Positions 1 through 9,112 of a stretch of 64,000 nucleotides of DNA are shown here, in pieces; position 1 is the stretch's first letter; the number at the start of each line of letters is the position of its first letter. The stretch comes from Rhipicephalus microplus. Taxonomy: Eukaryota; Arthropoda; Arachnida; Ixodida; Ixodidae. The position numbers and the translations under genes were made by a program. The DNA lies in assembly GCF_043290135.1 (NCBI RefSeq), contig NC_134701.1, positions 65,975,502-66,039,501 of the forward strand, written 5' to 3'. The notes below the pieces were generated by a model. It had not been told where the DNA came from. It made no database searches and saw only the letters and a program-made list of their open reading frames with translations.

Positions 1-3000
1 TTTTATTTTTCTCGTCTTCTCTTTCCATCATCCTTCTCCCTCCCCAATCCATAAAGGCACCAACCTGTGCCCCTGCGTTGGAAGGCAGAAAATAGCTTCC
101 CTTTTATCTCCTCTTTTTCATTACCCACTCTCTCTTTATGTCCCGGCTTCTGTCACGCTAGATAGGCGCCTGGTAAAACGCGCAGCCGTTAAAGATCACG
201 TGCTTTCTTGGCACCTCGTTTGTAATACCATGGCGGTCGCGTTTTCCGAGGCGAAAATATTTGACTTGCATTTCGCATTTGAGGAGGTGTAAATGCTGAA
301 TCCAATTACACAACAAAAATTGCCGTGTACTCAAATAAAGGCATGTTAGACTCAAACTCCGGCGAATTTTTGAGGTCGATGTATCTCAGCGAAATTCACT
401 GGTTACGTTCCTTTTCGTGTTTTCTCCATTCTTGTCAGCTTAAAGCTTCAGGGTTACGCAGATTTCTTTCGAACAAATTTTATAACTTGCATCCAAACGC
501 TCAACTCACTTGCCAGAATAAATGGTAATGTGTGTGTGACGCTGATTTTTGCCTGGTGGAAGTGACAGTACAAATGCGCCACTGCAGCGTATGCTTGTCT
601 GCTATGAATTGTGTGGGTTTTGCCAGCACCTTTTTGCTTGAGCCTGCGGTTATCACTTGCGTGTTCTGCGTTCGATGGGTGGCAAGGGTTGTTGCGTTGT
701 GGGCCACACACGATTCGCCATATATTCAAGATAACTGCGTTAAAGCTTTAGCCCATCGCCAGTACAGAAACATGAACGGCGTTTCAAGGCAGTGCCATCT
801 GGCAGTCATTATGCGCAATCAGGCGATTCCCGGCCAAGACTTACGCCACACGTAAACACGCCCTCAGTAAGGTTTTGGTTTCGGCATTGCTGTTTCTCGC
901 TAACTAAAATATATTTTCCTAATTGTCGAGCAATTCAGTTGTCGGGTGCGTGACAAAAATGTCTCATCAACATGAAACCACGAGACCTGCGCTGAGCCCA
1001 CAGTGTTGTGACAAGGAAGGCTAGAAGAGCAGCCTTGAAGAGCCTTTTTTTAACACTCTAGAGATAGCTGTGGCAAACACATGTGCAGGGAACCCACTAC
1101 CCCTTAATCATTGTGTATAGGGAGGCACCCACTATGTCATTCTTCGTCATTTTTCGAAGAAGCGTGGTGTACGGTAAACACTTGCAACGAATTTTGTGCG
1201 AATTTCATTTTTCGAGCAGTGGCTGACAACGACAAAAAATTATGCCTCAAGTGAATATACTCTCGTTTGGTGCTTCGGTTCTAGGCTACAGTCACAGGAA
1301 TGTATTCGATGCCGTTTGCAGTTATCTTCATGATACAAAACGAATGCGCCTCTAAATTACTAGTTGTATATTTACTAGGAATTGAATTACTCCAATTAAA
1401 TATATGTATTATTCTGTCTGGTGGAAATGGCAGAAAAGGAACTATTGCACTCTTTTTGTATTTACTTGTGCTTTGTCCTCCTTGTGTTAGGATTACGTAC
1501 CAAAAGAAAGGCCTTAAATTTTATATCCTCAATTCTTGACCGATCTTCCTGAATGAGCAAGAGCCATAGTGGAGGCGTCATTATCAACATCATCATCATC
1601 ATCATTAGGTGGCTATATGTCATAGTTATTAGGTGATTGATAACAAGGTTTCAAAATGGGTTGAAGTATAGCACAATCTGCTCGTTACGCTATTCGCTTT
1701 GCGTGGCGCATGTTTGTCCCTTTTAGGTTCTAAAACGCTTTATTAGTCATAATAACGCTATTGCTTTACCGACATCAAGCCTGCATAAGGCCAGTTCAGA
1801 ACCAGTTCGAAGCATAGGCGTTGATCAGTGATTCGGTCATTCCAGTGACGCAGGCGGCGCTATGTAGCCGTGCTCCGAAGCTGCCCTCCGGTGATAAATC
1901 CGCGACGCAGTTCGGTTTCTCAGTAGTCATAAACCAATACAGGCGTCTTCGCACTCTGCGACGCTGACGTAAACACTCGCTACATCGCCGTCGCGCCCGC
2001 CATTTCGACCTTCCTCTGCGCCGCGTGGAATAGATCAAATAGAATACTGAGCTGGCACACACCTTACCCGGATTGGAAGTTACTTAGGTCCTTGGTGTTT
2101 TTGTCTACTTATGTTTTTCTCCTATTTCTTGCGATACTGGTTACAGACACCGGTGGCAGCGGACAACTACGGTGTCTCACATGATCCTTGTTCTGATGTC
2201 ATGACAGCTTTCTCAGTAAAAAGCGTTGTCAGCACCGTGAGCCGTTCCCACCCACCCCTGTGAGTTGTAGGAGCCGGTGTGAATTTTGGAAGCAACTGCA
2301 ATAAGGTCGACAAAAATCACCGAAGGTGTTGCACGGCTTTAGCTAAACCGTAAAATTGCATATCAAATTATGCAACGCTAATTTTTGTGGCTGGCAAAAA
2401 CCCGCTAAACAAAAATCATGGCATGACAACTACTCGGCTCTGAAACAAAAGCAACGCCATCAAATAGACTTGCAGAAAAAAAATCTTAATTTTTTTTTCA
2501 GTTTCCAGAGACCACGTTTCCCACTGACACGCAATTTGGCGAGGGAACTAGATGAGCGCCAGCAACATGGCTTTTTGTTCTGCATGGATTTCTCACTTTT
2601 GGTTTTACACCGCTATCAGTACGCGTCTCTCACGGCTGGCTGCTCTCATCGATAACTCGGCCGAACAATCAGACCAATGCAGTGCATTTTTTCGGTCGGG
2701 GAGTGGATACAGGGGATACATACATTCTTCTTGACTCGCTACAAGCCAGTAGCCCTGTTCGCAGGTGTTGCCTAATGGTGCACGCTGGTGTCTAGTCGCG
2801 CGTTACTTTTTATAACAAGTCGGTTCTCCTAAATAAACAAAAAAGCGAGCACGCACCAAGCACAATTTTCGAAATAACACCGTTAGATTCCATGTGGCGA
2901 GCCTATATATGCCAATTTGATATATTATTGACTAATATTTGTCTAAGATTGTTGCAGTACTGTTAATTAGAAACAAAATGATTACTCCATAACGACACCT

Positions 3001-3181
3001 CAATAAAGAGCACATAGTGGGATGCTTCGAACAAAATTCATTTGGAGTGCGGTGCTAAACAACGTTTCCCTCTTTAAAATCGTGGTGTGGGTTAACTGTG
3101 GTGCTTTGCATATATATAACTATAAATCAGCGATAAATAAAAAGTGGCTTGAGTGGATGAATGTATAAAAATTTTAAACTT
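1..3181. other. Unassigned AT-rich DNA with no gene recognised
   Basis: No open frame here has a recognisable domain; the longest is about 107 codons and has no visible motif. A short (CAT)n run lies at about 1588-1607. Bases around 160-200, read on the minus strand, resemble the 'gcgttttaccagg' stretch of the GC-rich module of the 147-bp repeat family (compare 44340-44360), so the left edge may hold a degraded copy of it. The block around 1790-2080 is more GC-rich than its surroundings and could be an old LTR or DNA-transposon remnant, but I cannot assign it. Confidence 0.5.
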
Positions 3182-3309
3182 TATTAATTCCTGCGTATAC
3201 GTCAGCGTCACGGTTTGGTGATGGAATCACCAGAGAAGACCCTGACGAAGGCTGAAAGCTGACCGAAACTTCGGAATCAAATAAGCTTGTCGTACGTTCA
3301 TGCGCTCAA

Positions 3310-3311
<2 letters not shown>
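3182..3311 (+). mobile_element. Penelope-type terminal module with hammerhead-like core
   Basis: The segment contains CTGACGA at about 3242, then a short hairpin-forming stretch, then GAAAC, and runs straight into a (TA)n tract. CTGANGA followed by a stem-loop and GAAAC is the conserved core of hammerhead ribozymes, which are documented in the terminal repeats of Penelope-like retroelements. The order matches the module inside the inverted repeat at 26000-26124. The expected NUH cleavage triplet next to stem III is not canonical here, so self-cleavage is uncertain. I infer a truncated Penelope-type terminus rather than a complete element. Confidence 0.5.
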
Positions 3312-3405
<94 letters not shown>

Positions 3406-3594
3406 CTGTGTCTGTGTGTGTCTGTGTGTGTCTGTGTGTGTCTGTCTGTCTGTGTGTCTGTCTGTGTCTGTGTCTGTGTCTGTCTGTGTCTGTCTGTGTG
3501 TCTCTGTCTGTCTCTGTCTGTCTGTCTGTCTCTGTCTGTCTCTGTCTGTGTGTGTGTGTGTGTGAGTGTGAGTGTGTGTGTGAGTGTGAGTGTG

Positions 3595-3640
<46 letters not shown>

Positions 3641-3665
3641 TGTGTGTGTGTGTGTGTGTGTGTGC
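3312..3665. repeat. Compound microsatellite (TA)n-(TG)n-(TCTG)n-(TG)n
   Basis: About 66 bp of pure (TA)n pass into (TG)n, then a mosaic of TCTG and TG units, then TGAG-interrupted TG and a final (TG)n run. Open frames across it on both strands (Tyr-Ile, Cys-Val and Thr-His strings) are artefacts of low complexity. The left edge abuts the Penelope-type module. Confidence 0.97.
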
Positions 3666-4153
3666 GCTGGAAATGCATCAGTAGTCTTTTACAGCCCCAA
3701 AACACTGAGCACATGACCTGAGATACTCCTGAAGTAGAGGCCTGCCCATATTACTTAAGATATTTAAGCGTTTCAAGGCATTCAAATTCTTGATACTTAC
3801 GCTTATAATACATTGGTTGTTCATATTGAAGGTAGTCCCCTTCATACGCCTGAAAGAGAGTGAAACGGTAATTATTAAAGAAACCATCAACACTGTGAAT
3901 TTGTATTGCACAGCTATAAGTCAACTTTAAAATTAGATTCTTTGCAATCGCGGCGTTACGTTTTTGAACGATCGACAGTCCACAAAACAAGAAGAGAAGA
4001 AAAACAACATGAATACCATCGTGCGGCACGTTTTGCCTTGTCGAGCTGCAGTTGTCACGTCTCATTTTCAGAAAGTCAACTTATTAAGCTTCGATTATTA
4101 ATCTCGAATTATATGTGAAGGAACGATCTCCGATGTAGAATTTACGTAGAATG

Positions 4154-4225
<72 letters not shown>

Positions 4226-4344
4226 GATGCTTTTAAACACGTTTTTTTCCTCCAGATATAAATTACAATTCGTTCTGATACATTCAATTATACTTTCTTT
4301 GGCACTATTGTCTGTTACACTTTATTATTATTGCAACAGAATCA
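3666..4344. other. Unassigned DNA containing a (TA)n tract
   Basis: No gene is recognised. A pure (TA)n tract lies at about 4157-4220. The remainder has only short open frames without motifs. The stretch separates the compound microsatellite from the 3' end of the minus-strand Penelope-like element. Confidence 0.6.
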
Positions 4345-4664
4345 AAAGTTGGGCTAGTTCTAAGTGCATGGTATACCTGTCAGTTCAAGCGCACGAATAA
4401 ACAGAAAGGAAGAGAGGATAAGCGCTTTCTCGCATCTGAAGAATTTCTTAAAATGGGAAGAATATATAAACAAGCAATCAAAAAACAACGCATGCGTGTG
4501 CAGGCAAAAAGTACACCCGTGCACATCGAACATAATCTAGAAAATCAAATTATTTATCGTGCAGTGAAACCGAAGGCTGGCTGACGCATTGTTCTCCTCT
4601 TTTTCTTATGTGAAAAGCTTCTATCAACTCACGAGTTAATTTATTGTTAGATCCAAAAACCACT

Positions 4665-4985
4665 TCAGTCTCCTGAAAAAAGATGATAACAAACGCACTC
4701 TCTGCAATGAGCCCCGAGATGCGATGTGTCCAATGATTTCAAAGAAGAATCGTGCTCTCTGAGACGAACATTGACACACCTTCCCGACTTACCTATGTAC
4801 ACTTCACCACAGCTGAAAGGAGTCATGTAAACAACGCCTATTGCGCAGTCCACGAACTTTTTGCTGTGCTTCATGAGACATTGCGGAAACTCTCTGCGCA
4901 TGCGCGAATAAATGAACTGCAGTTTTTTTCTTGGCTGAGAAAAGCACATCGACTTTATATCTATCAGCGACTTGCACACGTTCAT
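4665..4985 (-). pseudogene. GIY-YIG endonuclease domain of the Penelope-like element
   Basis: The frame has a GIY-like strand (GVVYMTPFSCG), the YIG strand (VYIGKSG) and the Arg-containing helix (CVNVRLREH), followed by an H-x3-C-x2-C-x-C cluster (HLGAHCRECVC). In Penelope-like elements this domain nicks the target DNA. GIY is here VVYM, which falls within the range seen in this family. The domain lies immediately downstream of the RT on the same strand. Its 5' boundary is blurred by frame changes between about 4985 and 5030. Confidence 0.8.
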
Positions 4986-5294
4986 GCGATGTCTTATGAA
5001 GGTAAGGAATCACTGCTATCCTCCTACCTTTTCAACTCTCATCAAGACGCCCCCAGTGGTTCCCTTCAAATTTAAGTTTCTTAATCATGTTCTTACGAAC
5101 GGACGTGATGACGTCATTTGGATACCCTGCTTGTACTAGTTTTTTCACTTGACTATCAAAGCTCATTTTTATTCTGTGTTGGCAGTACTTTTCGAGAACG
5201 GAACCCAAACTTGTAGTAACGATACTTCTCTTCACTAGCTTAGAGTGGCTCGACCTGTTGAGTATAGGCTTTACGGATTTAGGACAGTAATATA

Positions 5295-5800
5295 TCAAAC
5301 ATGCTGGGGTTCGAAGACCAAGTTAAGATCTAGAAATTGCAGTTGCTTTAGACGCAGCAATTCAAAAGAAAAGTATAGAATCTTGCCTGCTTCTTTAAAC
5401 ACCTTTAAAATATTCACAAAATCTCGCGTAAAATCTGAGGACGTAGTGAACACAAGCGAATCATCTACGTATCTGAATACGTCAACCGGGAGTTCTGACA
5501 AATGCTTTTGAAGTGCCACATCAATCTTTCGGAGAAAAATTTTGCTTAAAATTGGCGTTACTGCAGAGCCAGTGCATATTCCTGATCTCTGGACATAAAG
5601 ATTACCACCTCAAGCCACAAAGGTTGACTTCATGTAGAAGGTAAGTAATTCTAGAAAACTAGATACAGAAGTTCCACACTTCAGGCTAAAAGAAAATTTG
5701 TCAATATCCTGGGCGATGCAGCTTTGAACGCTTGCCAGCAGCTCATCTTGAGGTATTGAATAGTACAAGTCCTCAATGTCTATACTGAAAGCGCTACATT
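5295..5800 (-). pseudogene. Penelope-like reverse transcriptase core
   Basis: This is the polymerase palm and thumb part of the element. On the minus strand the frame contains the SIDIEDLYYSIPQ block, then LYVQRSGICTGSAVTPILS (primer-binding region), then the catalytic YVDD. One TGA stop sits just before the LYVQRSG block and otherwise the frame is open across these motifs, so the decay is recent compared with the neighbouring Gypsy copies. Such RTs copy element RNA at a break made by the GIY-YIG domain. The assignment is firm from motif order; activity is excluded by the stop. Confidence 0.82.
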
Positions 5801-6029
5801 TGCTAGAGCTATCGGGCTCATAATCTGTACCACCTCTTCAGAATTAGTGACGCGAGAAGGATCCGGGATAGAAAGAGTTCATAAATTGCTTCTAAGGTAT
5901 CTCAAAACAATGTTTTGCCACGTGTCTGTTTCAGACACACTTGCTCTGAAAAGCATTTCTGGATTGTGTGTTTTGAACAAAAAAAATATTTTTGACACTT
6001 ATTATTAGTGACACTTATTATTATTTTGT

Positions 6030-6494
6030 GAAAACACGTGAAAATAACCCCTTAAGTATACACTTCTTTCCCTAATTCATTAACGACGGTCTGGTAGTGA
6101 TACATTTGGTGCCTTTAGGTAGTACACAAGAGACTATTGGTCAGCGGAGAGTTCGGAATAAGTTCACGTGCTACGTGACGCCAAACAGGTTCATAAAGTG
6201 TGTGCCACACTGGCTACTGTTGCGCTGACTGACACTCCCAAGTTTAGTTTCACATATATACCCAATAATGTGGATGGGTGGATGGCCGCCGTGGTAGCTC
6301 AGAGATAAGCATCGAACGCGTTATTCCAAGGTTGCATGTTCGGATTCTGCCCACAGCAAGTTATCTTTTGACCCACACATTACAATTCCTTCTGATAGCG
6401 TCCCCTCTAATTTGTTTGGCATTATTGTCTGTTAGATGTTATTATATTGTGTCAAAACACGCAAGAACGAGCCCTTAAGTATCCACTTCTTTCC

Positions 6495-6497
<3 letters not shown>
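6030..6497 (+). mobile_element. tRNA-derived SINE with (TA)n tail
   Basis: A tRNA-like region at about 6285-6355 has an A-box-like TGGTAGCTCAG and a B-box-like stretch ATGTTCGGATTC. It is preceded by about 240 bp of SINE-specific body and followed by a tail containing TGTCTGTTAGAT. The same element occurs as a full copy on the minus strand at 49946-50391 and as a fold-back pair at 14107-14396. At the 3' end a second copy of the element head (AACGAGCCCTTAAGTAT, about 6464) begins before the sequence turns into (TA)n, so the junction is head-to-tail. It is presumably transcribed by RNA polymerase III and mobilised by a LINE that I cannot identify. Confidence 0.75.

Positions 6498-6577
<80 letters not shown>
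6498..6577. repeat. (TA)n microsatellite between SINE and Gypsy-1 LTR
   Basis: About 80 bp of uninterrupted TA follow the SINE end directly. The Gypsy-1 LTR begins at 6578 with no other sequence between. A matching (TA)n tract lies on the far side of the Gypsy-1 nest at about 14026. Confidence 0.97.
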
Positions 6578-6581
<4 letters not shown>

Positions 6582-6870
6582 ACGGGGTCGTGACGTGGCC
6601 GAAGACAGGAGACTTTGCGTTGGAATTTTTATTTGGGCGAACCTGTGCCTGGTAAACGGAAAGTCAGATTACAGTAGCAGTCTTGGACTGATAGCGGCGA
6701 ACGGAGCGCCGGCCGTTGATCAACTATTGACAAGCGGCAAAATGCGTCGGCATTTATACTCTTTGGTCTACTAAAGTCCGGAAGCTTCTCGAAAACTGCA
6801 CGCGCGTTTTGTGCTGAGAATTGTGTAGTGTTTTGGGGCGATAACAAAACTTGAGAAATGGAACGTGGCA
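6578..6870 (-). repeat. Gypsy-1 3' LTR
   Basis: On the minus strand the LTR begins TGCCACGTTCC at 6870 and ends CCCCGTAACA at 6578, so it has TG...CA ends over 293 bp. A purine-rich tract (AGAGGGGGCAA) lies just upstream at about 6871-6885, as expected of a polypurine tract before a 3' LTR. The partner LTR is split into pieces at 8198-8289 and about 13853-14024. Confidence 0.85.
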
Positions 6871-6885
6871 TTGCCCCCTCTGAAA

Positions 6886-7060
6886 AAAGGCATCGTCCCG
6901 ATGCTTTAACTAAAGATGAAGGTACAACGATAATGCAAGAAAGCACAATGAATAAATTACGATACAGCAATATTCCGAAAAAACAATGTTTCAGTTGGTA
7001 ATGCGCGTGAAACAGCTTGAGGTGCGCGACATGGACGACTTGAGGTCACGATCGGCGTCG
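6886..7060 (-). other. Gypsy-1 segment between integrase and 3' LTR
   Basis: Short sequence between the integrase stop and the polypurine tract. Read past the in-frame TAA at about 7061, the pol frame continues briefly with integrase-tail-like residues and a further stop. No envelope-like frame is present. Confidence 0.55.
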
Positions 7061-7690
7061 TTAAGAGTTCGTGATGCCGTCAGGGACAACCTCGTAATCA
7101 AGTGGGCCGAAACGTCGAACAACCCTGTACGGTCCGAAGTACCGTCGCAGAAGCTTTTCACTTAGTCCACGTCGGCGTATCGGCGTCCACACCCAAACAC
7201 GTTCACCGGGCTGGTATTCCACGAAGCGTCGTCGAAGGTTGTAACGATGGCTGTCGGTCGTCTGTTGATTCTTGATACGGAGACGCGCAAGTTGTCGGGC
7301 TTCTTCGGCGCGTTGAAGGTACTCGCTCACATCGAGGTTTTCTTCGTCGGTGACGTTGGGTAGCATGGCATCGAGCATCGTTGCCGGGCTCCTTCCGTAA
7401 ATCAATTTGCATGGAGATGTATGCGTCGTCTCCTGCACCGCCGTGTTGTATGCGAAGGTCACGTACGGAAGAATGGCGTCCCACGTCTTGTGTTCGACAT
7501 TGACATACATTGCCAGCATGTCGGCGATCGTCTTGTTTAGCCGCTCGGTGAGGCCGTTGGTCTGTGGGTGGTACGCTGTCTTCCGGCGGTGGTGTGTCTG
7601 GCTGTATGCCAAGATCGCTTGAGTAAGGTTTGCAGTAAATGCCCTTCCTCTGTCGGTGATAAGGACCTGCGGGGCACCGGGACGTTCGTT
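7061..7690 (-). pseudogene. Gypsy-1 integrase, C-terminal two thirds
   Basis: The frame is open for about 210 codons on the minus strand. It starts at the second catalytic Asp block (VLITDRGRAFTA), continues through the HPQTNGLTERLNK block with the catalytic Glu, and ends in the C-terminal GPY/F-type module (LLRRYFGPYRVVRRFGPLDY), which is the chromatin/DNA-binding end of Gypsy integrases. The first catalytic Asp, zinc domain, RNase H and RT are absent because the frame meets an inversion junction at about 7690. Upstream of that point the apparent open frame to 7927 is antisense to gag and is not a gene. A TAA ends the frame just before the usual terminus. Confidence 0.88.
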
Positions 7691-8195
7691 CATGTACAGG
7701 ACGCCCCCGTCAAGCCGTGAACCCAGCCCACGTCTCGGAGAAGACACCGACGCCAACCAAGAGCAGCGAACAAGCCGCCGACAGCAAGGTCTCCCACTGG
7801 AGTACGGGCTTCTACAAGAGAAGGCGCGGAAGACCATGCCATGACCTCGACTGCAGCAACAATGACAACCGGAGCGTCCCAGCCCGCGATCGTCAATCAT
7901 GAACCCAGGGAACCACCAACGTTTCATGGGTCATCGTTTGAAGATCAGGAAACCTGGCTAGAAACATTCGACCGTGTGGCCCCCCTCAACCACTGGGACA
8001 ACAAAAAAAAGCTCCGTCGAGTGTAATTCTACCTTGAAGACACCGCAAGGACCTGGCTAGAGAATCGGGAGTTCACGCTCGGAACGTGGGATGTCTTCTG
8101 CGGTGCATTTCTGCAAACGTTCGCGAGCGTCGCTCGCAAAGAGAGGGCTGCTGCTCTACTATAGATCCGGGTTCAGCTACCCCGCACCTCCACCA
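7690..8195 (+). pseudogene. Gypsy-1 leader and gag fragment, inverted relative to pol
   Basis: On the plus strand a leader runs to an ATG at about 7841, followed by a gag-like frame. It reads through PPTFHGSSFEDQETWLETFD, a stop at about 8025, then FYLEDTARTWLENRE and, near the end, RKERAAALL. These are typical of Gypsy gag capsid regions. Integrase of the same element lies on the opposite strand, and the primer-binding side of the LTR at 8198 adjoins the 3' end of this gag piece. The block between about 7690 and 8197 has therefore been inverted, or a second element has been joined in. The gag is truncated and has stops. Confidence 0.75.
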
Positions 8196-8197
8196 GA

Positions 8198-8289
8198 TGT
8201 CACGGGGTCGTGACGTGGCCGAAGACAGGAGACTTTGCGTTGGAATTTAACTGTTTATTTGGGCGAACCTGTGCCCGGTAAACGGAAAG
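8198..8289 (-). repeat. Gypsy-1 5' LTR, proximal piece
   Basis: Ninety-two bases match the inner end of the 3' LTR (shared TCGTGACGTGGCCGAAGACA). The next minus-strand bases beyond the LTR end are TCTGGTGGAGGTGC, which is where a primer-binding site would lie. Similarity to the other LTR stops at about 8289, where the Tx1-like LINE begins, and resumes at about 13853. Confidence 0.8.
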
Positions 8290-9112
8290 AAAGAGAATTT
8301 TATTTCCGGATATATCATGCACAGCCTATGTGCACACATAAAAATGGACAATGGTGAACAGTGCGTATGTACAATGCAAGCTGTTATATACAGCGAAAGA
8401 ACTTATTGCATATGCAGTGACGTACAATGCAAAGATTGTTCAACAAAGACAGGACATTCTTGCCATCGAGAAGATTAAACTTAAATAAACAGTGGGCTAT
8501 ATGAACAAAGAAGGGGAGGTCATTCACAGTGAAGGGTGTTGTTTTGCATTCACCTGTGAGGAAAATTTGCTCTGGCGCTCAAAAACAATACTGCACAAAA
8601 GGACATGTTTATAAAGAAGAAGAGAAAAATACACACTATAATGTCGCAGTGCCTTTCCCTCCTCAATAGGGAGGGAAAGGCATAGACACTCTTTTGCTTT
8701 TTTACGATAATAAATCGCGTAGACCATCGTCGGAGGAAAGCCTCCACTCTCAGCATAACTAATTCTGTGTTAAGATGCATAAGCATTATGTTTCTTAGCC
8801 GATGTAGTAGAGGAAACATGGCTCTCTGCGGGCGTCCCCTCAGACGGGTCAGTCCTTTTCGTTTTCGTATGACGAAGGCTCCGATAGCCATTAAGAGTAC
8901 GACAAACTTATCCCTGTGGCTTGACTTCTACTGCACACTTGTTTGGAACATTTTGGTAACCATGCACCAAAAGGTGCGTGCATATATACATTCATGGAAG
9001 ACATGGTTCAGTGTTTGGACGCTACCACATTGCGGGCATGTGGCGGAGGGCGCCACGCCCCACGCCGCAAGGCGGTCAGCCAATGGTGAAGCCTCCCATT
9101 CCCTAAGCCAGT
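8290..9112 (-). other. 3' untranslated region of the Tx1-like LINE
   Basis: Non-coding stretch between the end of the degraded ORF2 and the junction with the LTR at 8289. An AATAAA-type signal lies close to the LTR junction. A near-palindrome, CCTCAATAGGGAGGGAAAGG, sits at about 8660-8680. No other gene is seen. Confidence 0.6.

Larger units (their letters stand above)
4345..5980 (-). mobile_element. Penelope-like retroelement (RT plus GIY-YIG), degenerate
   Basis: Reading the minus strand, the order is a reverse transcriptase segment (SIDIEDLYYSIPQ near 5760), a palm motif FRYVDDSLVF near 5470, a linker with HxxxCxxC spacing, and a C-terminal GIY-YIG-type domain seen as VYMTPFSCGEVYIGKSGR near 4800. 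RT followed by GIY-YIG defines endonuclease-bearing Penelope-like elements. The YVDD catalytic pair is intact. The RT core has one clear in-frame TGA near 5610, and further frame changes separate the blocks, so this copy is dead. The 3' flank near 4390-4420 has the AATAAA-like tail I associate with such elements in ticks. The N-terminal part upstream of about 5980 is missing. Confidence 0.85.

Noticed and set aside
3287..3716. Long open frames on both strands over the TA/TG/TCTG region
   Set aside because: They are low-complexity translations (Tyr-Ile, Cys-Val, Thr-His) of a microsatellite.
6285..6355. tRNA gene
   Set aside because: A and B boxes belong to a SINE repeated in the window; B box and stems are degenerate. 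The same holds for 40935, 11700, 47460 and 50110.
7061..7927. A 288-codon minus-strand frame read as one protein
   Set aside because: Only the part below 7690 is integrase; the rest is antisense to an inverted gag and leader.
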